Of a stretch of 17,507 nucleotides of DNA, positions 7,493 through 14,046 are shown piece by piece. The position numbers and the translations under genes were made by a program. The notes beneath the pieces were generated by a model. It did no database searches, was not told where the DNA came from, and saw only the letters and a program-made list of their open reading frames with translations. Source of the DNA: Acidobacteriota bacterium (GTDB lineage Bacteria > Acidobacteriota > UBA890); assembly GCA_002722645.1 (NCBI GenBank), contig PBML01000049.1, positions 1-17,507 of the forward strand, written 5' to 3'. Position 1 is the stretch's first letter. Each line of letters opens with the position of its first letter.

Positions 7493-8710
7493 ATGAGCGA
7501 TAAGTGGCGTAACCTTTGGCTTTTAACGATCTCCGTGTTGCTCGTTAAGGGACTTTGGTTCTCTGCCCCAGCGGTCGTGCCTCAGTTGACAGCCGAGTGG
7601 GGTCTGACCGGGAGCCAGCAATCTTGGCTGACAATGACCGTGCAAGCAGGTTTCGTCATTGGCGCTCTGGTCAGCGCCGCCATCAATCTGGCCGACCGCA
7701 TCCAGCCCCAGTTCCTGCTCGCCGGTAGCGCACTCGCCGGAGCCATGTTCAACGCTTCAATCGCAGTGTTCGCTGACTCGGCCGATGTCGTGATGGTGCT
7801 GCGAGTACTGACAGGAGTCTGCTTAGCAGGCGTTTATCCACCCGGAATGAAGCTGGTGGCAACCTGGTGCAAAGAAGACCGTGGTCTAGGCATTGGCCTC
7901 CTAGTCGGCGCCCTGACAGTCGGTTCGGCTTCTCCCCACTTGATCAACGCGTTGCCCTTTCTGGGTGGAGAAACGGGGATGCCTCCCTGGCGCAGTGTGC
8001 TAATCATCTCCTCGGCATTTGCATTGAGCGGAGCGGCCATCGCCGGCGCGTTCGTGCGACCAGGGTTGGTATTGCCCACGACAAGCCAGTTCAGTTGGCG
8101 TTACGCAACCCGAGCACTGGGAGAAAAACCGGCGCGACTGGCCAACTTTGGGTATCTGGGTCACATGTGGGAGCTGTACGCGATGTGGGCCTGGATTCCT
8201 CTGTTTCTACTGACTAGCTACCAACAGGCTGGTTGGAGCGAAACCTCAGCGCGATTGGCCGGTTTCGCAACTATCGCGGCAGGAGGTATCGGAAGTGTTA
8301 TCGCCGGCATTTGGGCAGACCGGTGGGGGCGAACCACCGTATCAATCGGCAGCTTACTTATCTCCGGAACCTGCTGTCTTTTTGCCGGGTTTTTGTTCGA
8401 TTCGCCCTTCCTTCTCACCCTCCTTTGCCTGACCTGGGGTCTGGTTATTGTCGCCGATAGTGCCCAGTTCAGCACAGCGATAAGCGAACTCACCGACCCT
8501 GAACACATTGGCACTGCACTCACCGTGCAGACTAGCCTCGGCTTTCTTCTAACAATGGTGTCGATTTGGATGATTCCACCGCTCGTCGAGCGGACCGGAT
8601 GGGAGTGGGCCTTCGCGACTCTGGCAATCGGCCCGCTATTTGGAATCATCAGCATGGTACGGCTGCGCACCTTGCCCGAAGCCGTGCGCATGGCTTCAGG
8701 TAACCGCTGA
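7493..8710 (+). CDS. MFS transporter, CynX/NimT-like 12-TM permease
   Basis: The 405-aa protein has about 12 hydrophobic segments and begins directly in membrane helix 1 (LWLLTISVLLVKGLWFSAPAV). MFS features are RVLTGVCLAGVYPPGMKLVA in the first half, the central polar loop (RYATRALGEKPARLANFG), then GIWADRWGRTTV, the motif-A loop of the second half. The sequence from VVPQLTAEWGLTGSQQSWLT is typical of MFS members that export or import small organic anions, such as the CynX group, but the substrate cannot be read from the sequence. The ATG at 7493 is the natural start since helix 1 follows at once. It is transcribed away from the metalloprotease, with 131 bases between them and no convincing promoter pair visible. 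Confidence 0.85.
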   Translation: MSDKWRNLWLLTISVLLVKGLWFSAPAVVPQLTAEWGLTGSQQSWLTMTVQAGFVIGALVSAAINLADRIQPQFLLAGSALAGAMFNASIAVFADSADVVMVLRVLTGVCLAGVYPPGMKLVATWCKEDRGLGIGLLVGALTVGSASPHLINALPFLGGETGMPPWRSVLIISSAFALSGAAIAGAFVRPGLVLPTTSQFSWRYATRALGEKPARLANFGYLGHMWELYAMWAWIPLFLLTSYQQAGWSETSARLAGFATIAAGGIGSVIAGIWADRWGRTTVSIGSLLISGTCCLFAGFLFDSPFLLTLLCLTWGLVIVADSAQFSTAISELTDPEHIGTALTVQTSLGFLLTMVSIWMIPPLVERTGWEWAFATLAIGPLFGIISMVRLRTLPEAVRMASGNR

Positions 8711-8777
8711 GCAACCCTGGCCCTTTGAAGAACATTGTCCTTTACCTCTCACCCTAGACCCTGCCACCACCCTAAGT

Positions 8778-8811
8778 CCGTCTAAATGAAAGATAGGAAA
8801 GGGTTAGACGG
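8778..8811. terminator. Inverted repeat CCGTCTAA/TTAGACGG, terminator or operator
   Basis: CCGTCTAA at 8778-8785 and TTAGACGG at 8804-8811 are perfect reverse complements (8 bp) with an 18-nt loop, starting 67 bases after the MFS stop. No T tract follows. It may be a weak transcript end for the MFS gene, or a dyad for a regulator, because the same hexamer recurs nearby. Confidence 0.35.
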
Positions 8812-8833
8812 GATTCTATGACAACCAGTTTAA

Positions 8834-8862
8834 GCATTTGGTACGTTCTTAAATACGCAACC
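8834..8862 (+). repeat. Direct repeat copy 1 (GCATTTGGTACGTT core)
   Basis: The 14-base core GCATTTGGTACGTT at 8834-8847 is found again exactly at 9629-9642. Downstream similarity continues: here CTTAAATACGCAACC, at copy 2 ATTGATATATGCAAACC, allowing a two-base and a one-base insertion. This copy is about 100 bases upstream of the first mini-ORF. Confidence 0.75.
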
Positions 8863-8883
8863 TAGACCCCGATCTGAATCTAA

Positions 8884-8911
8884 TTGTTATTCTCTAAAAA
8901 CGGTTGATAGT
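8884..8911 (+). promoter_or_regulatory. Candidate promoter for the mini-ORF cluster
   Basis: TTGTTA (8884-8889) and GATAGT (8906-8911) are separated by 16 bases and resemble sigma-70 -35 and -10 boxes (4/6 and 4/6 matches). The first mini-ORF starts 37 bases downstream with a strong ribosome-binding site. This is a visual match only. Confidence 0.3.
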
Positions 8912-8948
8912 CGAGGCTAGGATCAGGGCACGGAAGGAGGAGACTCCC

Positions 8949-9050
8949 ATGAACAAACGTACGATCTGGGGGTTGGTTATCGGGGCAGCGTTGGCTGGTT
9001 TTACGATTGCTGTGATTGAGATTTTCGGTTTAGACGTTTACCTGTTTTAG
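8949..9050 (+). CDS. Small predicted single-span membrane peptide, 33 aa
   Basis: The ATG at 8949 is preceded by a strong GGAAGGAGG at 8932-8940 with 8-base spacing, the best ribosome-binding site in the region. The peptide begins MNKRTIWGLVIGAALAG and continues as a hydrophobic helix to a TAG at 9048-9050. The basic N-terminus (K3, R4) followed by about 20 hydrophobic residues predicts one membrane span with the N-terminus inside. I do not recognise a family. Two more tiny membrane ORFs follow on the same strand, 9 and 70 bases apart, which suggests one transcript. A chance ORF is possible at this length, but the ribosome-binding site and the helix argue for a real gene. Confidence 0.6.
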   Translation: MNKRTIWGLVIGAALAGFTIAVIEIFGLDVYLF

Positions 9051-9059
9051 GGAATAGCC

Positions 9060-9137
9060 ATGACTGACGAAACGAAGGGAAGGATTTGGTACCCAGTAGT
9101 ATTTCTCCTTGCAGCTTTTTCGCTGTTATCTTGGTGA
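9060..9137 (+). CDS. Small predicted single-span membrane peptide, 25 aa
   Basis: The ATG at 9060 begins 9 bases after the preceding mini-ORF stop, with a weak GGAATA upstream (9051-9056). The peptide starts MTDETKGRIWYP and then runs hydrophobic (VVFLLAAFSLLSW) to the TGA at 9135-9137. A charged N-terminus followed by one hydrophobic stretch resembles the first mini-ORF product in plan. Translation could be coupled to the upstream ORF because of the close spacing. No family is recognised. At 25 codons the coding claim rests mainly on tandem position and the similar charge-then-helix design. Confidence 0.4.
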   Translation: MTDETKGRIWYPVVFLLAAFSLLSW

Positions 9138-9207
9138 GTCGGTGGATCGGATACTAATTTAAAATTTTAGGTAAGAGCCGAGAACCGCACAGAGCCTCCA
9201 GGTGAAG

Positions 9208-9348
9208 ATGATAAGTGCGACCCGGGTGCTGAGAGGGCTGCTATGGCAGATGGTCAAAGCTCGGTTCCGGTTTCTCCATCGGGCGGTAGGGTGGTTGGCT
9301 GTCCTCATGGTTATCTATGTTTTGTGGACGCTGTGGACTTGGTTTTAA
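9208..9348 (+). CDS. Small predicted membrane peptide, 46 aa, Trp-rich C-terminus
   Basis: The ATG at 9208 follows AGGTGAAG at 9200-9207, a usable but close ribosome-binding site. The N-terminal half is basic and amphipathic (MISATRVLRGLLWQMVKARF, then RFLHRAVG). The C-terminal half is a hydrophobic helix, WLAVLMVIYVLWTLWTWF, ending at a TAA at 9346-9348. Six of its tryptophans are in 33 residues, an unusual density. The positive-inside pattern predicts the N-terminus in the cytoplasm and the Trp-rich end at the outer face of the membrane. Third in the tandem set with the 33- and 25-aa ORFs. No family is recognised. Confidence 0.5.
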   Translation: MISATRVLRGLLWQMVKARFRFLHRAVGWLAVLMVIYVLWTLWTWF

Positions 9349-9505
9349 GATTTTTAGGAAATAGGCAACAGCCGAAATCCCACCCCTTATATAGAGCACG
9401 CGCCCCCGGTCCAAAAGGGGGGGTATCGCTCCCGCAGAAAAGCGGATTCTTCCACTGCTGGCCCCGCTGCGATTTTGGTCCCGATGGGACTAAGAGCAAC
9501 CCCCT

Positions 9506-9521
9506 GAAAACCCCTGTTTTC
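9506..9521 (+). terminator. Small hairpin GAAAAC-CCCT-GTTTTC
   Basis: A 6-bp stem with a 4-nt loop, with four T residues in its 3' arm. It lies 158 bases past the last mini-ORF and could end that transcript, but the stem is AT-rich and weak. Confidence 0.25.
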
Positions 9522-9527
9522 TGAGCG

Positions 9528-9549
9528 GGACTTACCAAGGACTTACCAA
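9528..9549 (+). repeat. Tandem 11-bp direct repeat GGACTTACCAA x2
   Basis: GGACTTACCAA at 9528-9538 is immediately repeated at 9539-9549 without mismatch. The 11-bp period is about one helical turn, the layout used by OmpR/PhoB-type response regulators, which bind head-to-tail. The repeat ends 7 bases before a possible -35 element, where an activator would bind. Confidence 0.75.
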
Positions 9550-9556
9550 AACGCGA

Positions 9557-9586
9557 TTGGCAACTAAGTACAGAATCCCCTACCAT
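9557..9586 (+). promoter_or_regulatory. Candidate promoter for the Rieske oxygenase
   Basis: TTGGCA (9557-9562) and TACCAT (9581-9586), 18 bases apart, resemble sigma-70 boxes (5/6 and 4/6 matches). They lie about 100 bases before the oxygenase start and just downstream of the tandem 11-bp repeats. This is a visual match only. Confidence 0.3.
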
Positions 9587-9627
9587 CAATGACAGCAAGG
9601 GTTTGCAGCAATTCTCTACGACAATCA

Positions 9628-9659
9628 TGCATTTGGTACGTTATTGATATATGCAAACC
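9628..9659 (+). repeat. Direct repeat copy 2, also bounded by TGCAT/ATGCA
   Basis: It contains the exact 14-base core GCATTTGGTACGTT (9629-9642) shared with 8834-8847. In this copy TGCAT (9628-9632) and ATGCA (9651-9655) form an inverted repeat with 18 bases between. It ends about 30 bases before the oxygenase start at 9690, in the leader or promoter region. Confidence 0.7.
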
Positions 9660-9689
9660 GTTCTTGGATTGAAGCCTCAGGAAAATTCC

Positions 9690-10706
9690 ATGTCTCCAGA
9701 ACTTCCCGACAAACTGTTTCGCTGCTGGCATCCGGTCGCTTATAGCGAAGAGGTAGATGGCTCAACTCCTTTTGCAGCGAAACTGTTGCAAGAGATGATT
9801 GTCATCTGGCGGACAGCCGACGGGGCGCCTCATGCTATGAAAGACCTCTGTATTCATCGCGGCACCGCGCTGTCTCTGGGGCATCTGGCAGACGACTGTA
9901 TCGTTTGTCCCTATCACGGTTGGCGCTATGACCCCAGCGGCGCTTGTACCTTAATCCCTCAGGCGACCAATACTAATATCCCTGTCAAAGCTCGCCTTGT
10001 TAGCTATCAATGCCAGGAGCGCTATGGGCTGATATGGGTAGCATTGTCGGATCCTGTCTATCCCTTGCCGGACATCCCTGAATTGGAAGACAACACCTGG
10101 CAAGTCATCCACACCGGTCCTTATGCGTGGGAATGTGATGCCTCCCGCCAGGTAGAAAACTTTACTGACTTCGGCCACTTCCCCTGGGTTCATCCGGGGC
10201 TACTTGGCGACGTCGACCGGCCACTGGTACCAGATCATGCCGTCCGGGTAGAAGGTCATGTTCTGCATTACGAGCTAGTCCGGCCGGAGGCGACTAATAC
10301 TGAAGACTTTCCTATCTTTGCCAATGAAGAAAAAGAAACGCCCGAACGGCGTAGCCGCTATGAATTACACTGCCCCTACACCATCCTGCTCTGGTTGGGA
10401 TGGGGGGACGAAAAGGGCATGATCTACTTCTTCGTTTCCCAACCAATCGCCCATGACGCCTGCAGGGGATACTGCATCGTGGCCCGGAACTACGACCTCG
10501 ATGAACCGGAACGGCTGATTCAGGAATTTGAAAACACCATTTTTTCACAAGATAAACGGGTCGTTTTATCCCAGCGACCCGAAATGGTGCCGTTTGATCT
10601 GGCTGACGAACTGCACCTGAATTTTGATGCAGTGGCCGTTAACTACCGACGCACCATGCAACAAGAAGAACTGTCTTACTACCCTGCACCAACCGAAAGA
10701 AGCTGA
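9690..10706 (+). CDS. Rieske non-haem iron oxygenase, alpha-subunit type (VanA-like)
   Basis: The 338-aa protein has an N-terminal Rieske [2Fe-2S] domain with the ligands C54-x-H56 (LCIHRG) and C73-x2-H76 (CPYHGW). The catalytic domain has N157, D160, H163 and H168 (NFTDFGHFPWVHPG), the D-x2-H-x4-H iron site. D288 in SQDKRVVLSQRPE fits the third iron ligand. These match the VanA/dicamba-monooxygenase-like branch, which hydroxylates or O-demethylates aromatic and other substrates using electrons from a separate reductase. No reductase or ferredoxin gene is nearby. The substrate is unknown. The ATG at 9690 has CAGGA at 9678-9682; an ATG at 9651 adds 13 residues but lies inside the repeated element, so 9690 is preferred. 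Confidence 0.92.
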   Translation: MSPELPDKLFRCWHPVAYSEEVDGSTPFAAKLLQEMIVIWRTADGAPHAMKDLCIHRGTALSLGHLADDCIVCPYHGWRYDPSGACTLIPQATNTNIPVKARLVSYQCQERYGLIWVALSDPVYPLPDIPELEDNTWQVIHTGPYAWECDASRQVENFTDFGHFPWVHPGLLGDVDRPLVPDHAVRVEGHVLHYELVRPEATNTEDFPIFANEEKETPERRSRYELHCPYTILLWLGWGDEKGMIYFFVSQPIAHDACRGYCIVARNYDLDEPERLIQEFENTIFSQDKRVVLSQRPEMVPFDLADELHLNFDAVAVNYRRTMQQEELSYYPAPTERS

Positions 10707-10822
10707 CCATTCAAAACCGTAGAATTGTTGTTCTGCAACCCAAGCTGCATGGTTTAGAGATCGATCCAAACTGGCTGTCGGCCGCGAATAGTCGTTCAAG
10801 TCGCCGCACGCGTCACCCCCTC

Positions 10823-12334
10823 GTGTGGCTGCCGTTGGTCATTCTTGTGAGCGTGTTTGGGTCCGCTTGCAGCGGACAGAGCGAATCGCCGGAACCGGCA
10901 CCCCAGCAGGTCGCGGATCCTAACTTCTCGGCCGTTCAAGCGGAGCTGATGGGGGCCGGCGGGACTTTCACCAACGCCTGGGCAGACATCGATGGAGATG
11001 GAGACTCCGATCTCTTCGTGGGCTTCAACGGCGAACCGAATCGACTCTACCGAAATGACAACGGTGTCCTCGTAAACGTGTCGGAGGAGCTAGGGATGAC
11101 AACCCCGCGCCGGACACGGAGCGCCGCCTGGGGAGATTTCGACCTGGACGGAGATCCCGACATGTTCCTCGGTCTCACGGGCGGTGAGGATGAGGCGATC
11201 ACGGCCCTGCTTCGCAACGACGGGGATCGCTTCGTTGACGTTGCGTCGGATATCGGCCTGCGGCTGGAGGAAGGCACCACTCGCCAGGCGGCTTGGGTGG
11301 ACTTCGATGGGGATGGGGACCTGGATCTTTTTCTGGGGATGCGGGATCGGGAGAACGTCCTTTTCCGGAATGACCGAGGCCAGTTTCAGGATGTAGCGGG
11401 CGCGGTGGGTGTGGCCGATGCCCGACGGACGGTCGGGGCCCTGTGGTTCGACTACGAGCAGGATGGGGACCTTGACCTGGTTGTGGCCAACATGGACGGT
11501 GGCGCCAATGGTCTCTTCCGCAACCACGAGGGCATGTTCACCGACGTGGCTGCCGAGGCAGGGATCGCCGATGGTGGCCGCGGCATCGGTGACGAATCGT
11601 ACGGCACCGTCCGGCCCTGCGTAGTGGACTATGACGCCGACGGCTGGATGGACCTATTTATGGCGAACTACGGGCCGAATGCTCTCTATCACAATGAAGG
11701 CAATGGCCGGTTCCGGAATGTGGCCGGTGAGCTAGGAGTCGCAATCGATTCACACTACGACACCTGTGTTTTCGGTGACTACGATCTGGACGGCCGGATA
11801 GACCTGTTCGTGAATGGGACTGTCGCCGGCGACACGCAATACCGAGACTACCTGCTTCGCAACACCGAAGATGGCTTCGTAGACGTCACACCGCCCGAGC
11901 TGCTGACACTAAACGCGGACCACGGCGCCCAATGGGTGGATTTTGATGGGGACGGCGCGCTGGATCTTTCGCTAACCGGAGCCCCCCCTACAGGGATGCA
12001 TTACGTAATGCGGAACTCCCGTAACGATGGCGAGGGTGGCGCCTCGATCCAGGTTCTGGTGGTCGACGCGGAGGGGAACGCGACCCGGGCAGGGGCGGAG
12101 ATCCGGGTCTATCGAGCGGGCACCAATGAACTGCTCGGAGCCCAGGTGGTGGATTCCGGTTCCGGGTACAACAGCCAAAACGTGGCGCCCGTTCACTTCG
12201 GATTACCGGGGCACGGTCGCGTTGATGTCGAAGTTGTGTTTCCGCGCGGGGGAAGGCGCGACGTAACACGCGAGACTGGTGTGGACCCAAGTTCGACGGC
12301 TGGAAACCCTCTCACGATTCGCACGGGTGGATAG
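10823..12334 (+). CDS. Exported FG-GAP/VCBS repeat protein with ASPIC/UnbV domain (CRTAC1-like)
   Basis: The 503-aa protein carries about seven FG-GAP-like repeats with a calcium-binding DxDxDG core, for example WADIDGDGDSDLFVG, WGDFDLDGDPDMFLG, WVDFDGDGDLDLFLG, VDYDADGWMDLFMAN and FGDYDLDGRIDLFVNG. These predict a β-propeller. The last about 100 residues (ASIQVLVVDAEGNATRAGAE, then SGSGYNSQNVAPVHFGLPG) match the ASPIC/UnbV domain found after such repeats. The family binds ligands or surfaces outside the cell; its function in bacteria is mostly unknown. The N-terminus (PLVILVSVFGSACSG) looks like a lipoprotein signal with a degenerate lipobox at C16. The GTG at 10823 is the only standard start codon in frame after the stop at 10640, and it lacks a ribosome-binding site. 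Confidence 0.9.
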   Translation: MWLPLVILVSVFGSACSGQSESPEPAPQQVADPNFSAVQAELMGAGGTFTNAWADIDGDGDSDLFVGFNGEPNRLYRNDNGVLVNVSEELGMTTPRRTRSAAWGDFDLDGDPDMFLGLTGGEDEAITALLRNDGDRFVDVASDIGLRLEEGTTRQAAWVDFDGDGDLDLFLGMRDRENVLFRNDRGQFQDVAGAVGVADARRTVGALWFDYEQDGDLDLVVANMDGGANGLFRNHEGMFTDVAAEAGIADGGRGIGDESYGTVRPCVVDYDADGWMDLFMANYGPNALYHNEGNGRFRNVAGELGVAIDSHYDTCVFGDYDLDGRIDLFVNGTVAGDTQYRDYLLRNTEDGFVDVTPPELLTLNADHGAQWVDFDGDGALDLSLTGAPPTGMHYVMRNSRNDGEGGASIQVLVVDAEGNATRAGAEIRVYRAGTNELLGAQVVDSGSGYNSQNVAPVHFGLPGHGRVDVEVVFPRGGRRDVTRETGVDPSSTAGNPLTIRTGG

Positions 12335-12403
12335 GATGAATTCGGTGTGGAGGAGCTGTGGCAACGCTTTGACAACTAACTTGCGACCAAGAGGCAAAAA
12401 CAC

Positions 12404-13957
12404 ATGACCAAATCGTATGGGGGCCTGAGCTTCGTCGCCGTGCTTTCCCTTCTCTCTACTCCAGCCGCAGTGCAAGAGCCAGTCTATTGGGACGTGGTCG
12501 ACCGTATACGGAGCGAGGGATTCGACAATTCGCATGTGATGGACAGCGCAGGCTACCTCGCCGACGTAATCGGTCCACGCCTCACTGGATCGCCCAACAT
12601 GCGGCAGGCGCAGGAGTGGGCGCTGGCCCGCATGACGGAGTTCGGACTATCCGGGGTCGAGAAGGAGGCGTGGGGCGACGAGACCGTCGGGTGGGAAGTG
12701 GAGCGTGCCTCTGTTCACATGACGGCACCCGATTACCAAATGGTGATTGCCTATCCACTCGCCTGGAGCCCTGGGACTCAGGGCCCGGTTGTGGCGAATG
12801 CAATAATCGCTACGATTCGGAATCCCGAAGACCTCAATCAGTATCGCGGTCGGCTCGATGGTGCAATCGTACTGGCCACACCACCGATGCCAACAAGTCC
12901 GCGGTTTGTGCAGGACGCGTTCCGGCACGACGAAGAGTCGCTGGGCGTTTTCGAGACCGAAGGTGTTGACCTCCTTATCCGCCGCCATTCACGAGGTCAG
13001 CCTGAGCAATCGACCTTTCGACGGGAGGGAATCTCTGATGCCGAGGTCGAGGAGTTCTACAAGTCAGAGGGGGCTGCGGTCATTCTTACGGCGAGCATTG
13101 GAAGCGATGGGACCGTGTACGCGACCGGACTTCCAACGACCCGCGAAAACAGGACCCGAGAGGGCATCGAGAACGCCCTTCCCACCCTCGCCGTTGCCAC
13201 CGAACACTACAACCGCATCCACCGGATTCTTGAGCGTGGCATTGCGGTGACCATGGACGTGAATGTCCGGGTGGCATTTGATGAATCGGACCAGAGGGGA
13301 TTCAACATCATCGGGGAGATTCCCGGCAGCGATCTGGCCGACGAGGTGGTGATGATCGGGGCGCACCTGGATTCATGGCACTCCGGCACTGGAGCCAGTG
13401 ACAATGCCAGCGGCATATCCGTCGTACTCGAGGCAATGCGCATTCTCAAGGCGATCGATGCTCGCCCCCGGCGAACGATTCGTGTTGCCCTGTGGAGCCA
13501 GGAAGAAATCGGCCACAGTGGTTCTCGCGGCTACATCCAAAACCACTTCGGTAGCCCACTGGACGGAACAATGCCGGACTACGATCGGTTCTCTGTCTAC
13601 TTCAACATGGACAACGGCACCGGCCAATTCCGCGGCGTACACATCCAGGGCAACACCCAAGCGACACCCATACTCGAGGCCTGGATGACACCGTTCCACG
13701 AGTTCGAGATGGAGACTATTTCCCAATTCAGCAACACCGGAACCGATCACCTCTCCTTTATCAGGAACGGGCTTCCCGGCTTTCAGTTCCTGCAAGACCG
13801 CATCGACTACCGAGCCCGAAGTCACCACTTCAACATGGACGTTTACGATCGGCTTCTGCCGCGTGACTTGATGATCAACTCAGTCGTTATGGCGAGCTTC
13901 GCTTACCATGCTGCAATGCGGGACGGGAGGTTTCCTCGGCCCCAAACTGAGCGTTGA
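12404..13957 (+). CDS. Exported M28 family metallopeptidase (aminopeptidase/carboxypeptidase type)
   Basis: The 517-aa protein starts with a signal peptide (LSFVAVLSLLSTPAAVQ). The catalytic domain shows the co-catalytic zinc ligands of clan MH, family M28: H321 in GAHLDSWH with D323 as catalytic support, D333 in GASDNASG, E367-E368 in SQEEIGHSG, D403 in FNMDNG and H449 in GTDHLSF. Residues about 100-290 fit an inserted PA-like domain before it. M28 enzymes release amino acids or dipeptides from peptides, probably in the periplasm or outside the cell here. It begins 69 bases after the FG-GAP gene on the same strand, so the two may be cotranscribed. The start has only a weak GAGGCA upstream. 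Exact specificity cannot be read from sequence. Confidence 0.92.
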   Translation: MTKSYGGLSFVAVLSLLSTPAAVQEPVYWDVVDRIRSEGFDNSHVMDSAGYLADVIGPRLTGSPNMRQAQEWALARMTEFGLSGVEKEAWGDETVGWEVERASVHMTAPDYQMVIAYPLAWSPGTQGPVVANAIIATIRNPEDLNQYRGRLDGAIVLATPPMPTSPRFVQDAFRHDEESLGVFETEGVDLLIRRHSRGQPEQSTFRREGISDAEVEEFYKSEGAAVILTASIGSDGTVYATGLPTTRENRTREGIENALPTLAVATEHYNRIHRILERGIAVTMDVNVRVAFDESDQRGFNIIGEIPGSDLADEVVMIGAHLDSWHSGTGASDNASGISVVLEAMRILKAIDARPRRTIRVALWSQEEIGHSGSRGYIQNHFGSPLDGTMPDYDRFSVYFNMDNGTGQFRGVHIQGNTQATPILEAWMTPFHEFEMETISQFSNTGTDHLSFIRNGLPGFQFLQDRIDYRARSHHFNMDVYDRLLPRDLMINSVVMASFAYHAAMRDGRFPRPQTER

Positions 13958-14046
13958 TGGGCCTGTCCGAGTTTTAGCTTTCTCGTGAGATGAAGGTTGC
14001 CACGATGGTCACTGTGGCCGTTTCAATACAAGAGACAATTGATTCG

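Larger units (their letters stand above)
8711..8948. other. Regulatory-looking upstream region with repeated YTAGAC elements
   Basis: This stretch has no gene that I can support. It holds CTAGAC at 8754-8759 and 8862-8867, TTAGAC at 8804-8809 and its reverse complement GTCTAA at 8780-8785. It also contains the CCGTCTAA/TTAGACGG inverted repeat, one copy of the GCATTTGGTACGTT repeat and a candidate promoter. A 15-codon ATG reading frame at 8819-8866 overlaps the repeat but has no ribosome-binding site. Confidence 0.4.
9349..9689. other. Non-coding interval upstream of the Rieske oxygenase
   Basis: No gene is supported in this 341-base stretch. It holds several short structures: a C5/G7 pairing (9403-9407 with 9417-9423), TTGGTCCC/GGGACTAA around GAT (9475-9493), and GAAAAC/GTTTTC around CCCT (9506-9521). 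It also has the tandem GGACTTACCAA repeat, a candidate promoter and the second GCATTTGGTACGTT copy. Its density of small hairpins and repeats is higher than in other gaps of the window. Confidence 0.5.

Noticed and set aside
8819..8866. 15-codon ORF (MTTSLSIWYVLKYAT) as a leader peptide
   Set aside because: No ribosome-binding site, and the matching part of repeat copy 2 is not in a comparable ATG-led frame, so the repeat is more likely conserved as DNA.
9403..9423. C5...G7 hairpin as a terminator for the mini-ORFs
   Set aside because: Only five GC pairs around a 9-base loop and no T tract after it; the bases may pair by chance because of the homopolymer runs.
9349..9560. tRNA or integration (att) site
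   Set aside because: No T-loop or CCA-like 3' end, no tRNA cloverleaf and no integrase gene nearby were seen.
9243..9628. Overlapping 93- and 105-codon open frames on both strands upstream of the oxygenase
   Set aside because: No ribosome-binding site, low-complexity Pro/Gly products, and they cover repeats and a promoter-like sequence.
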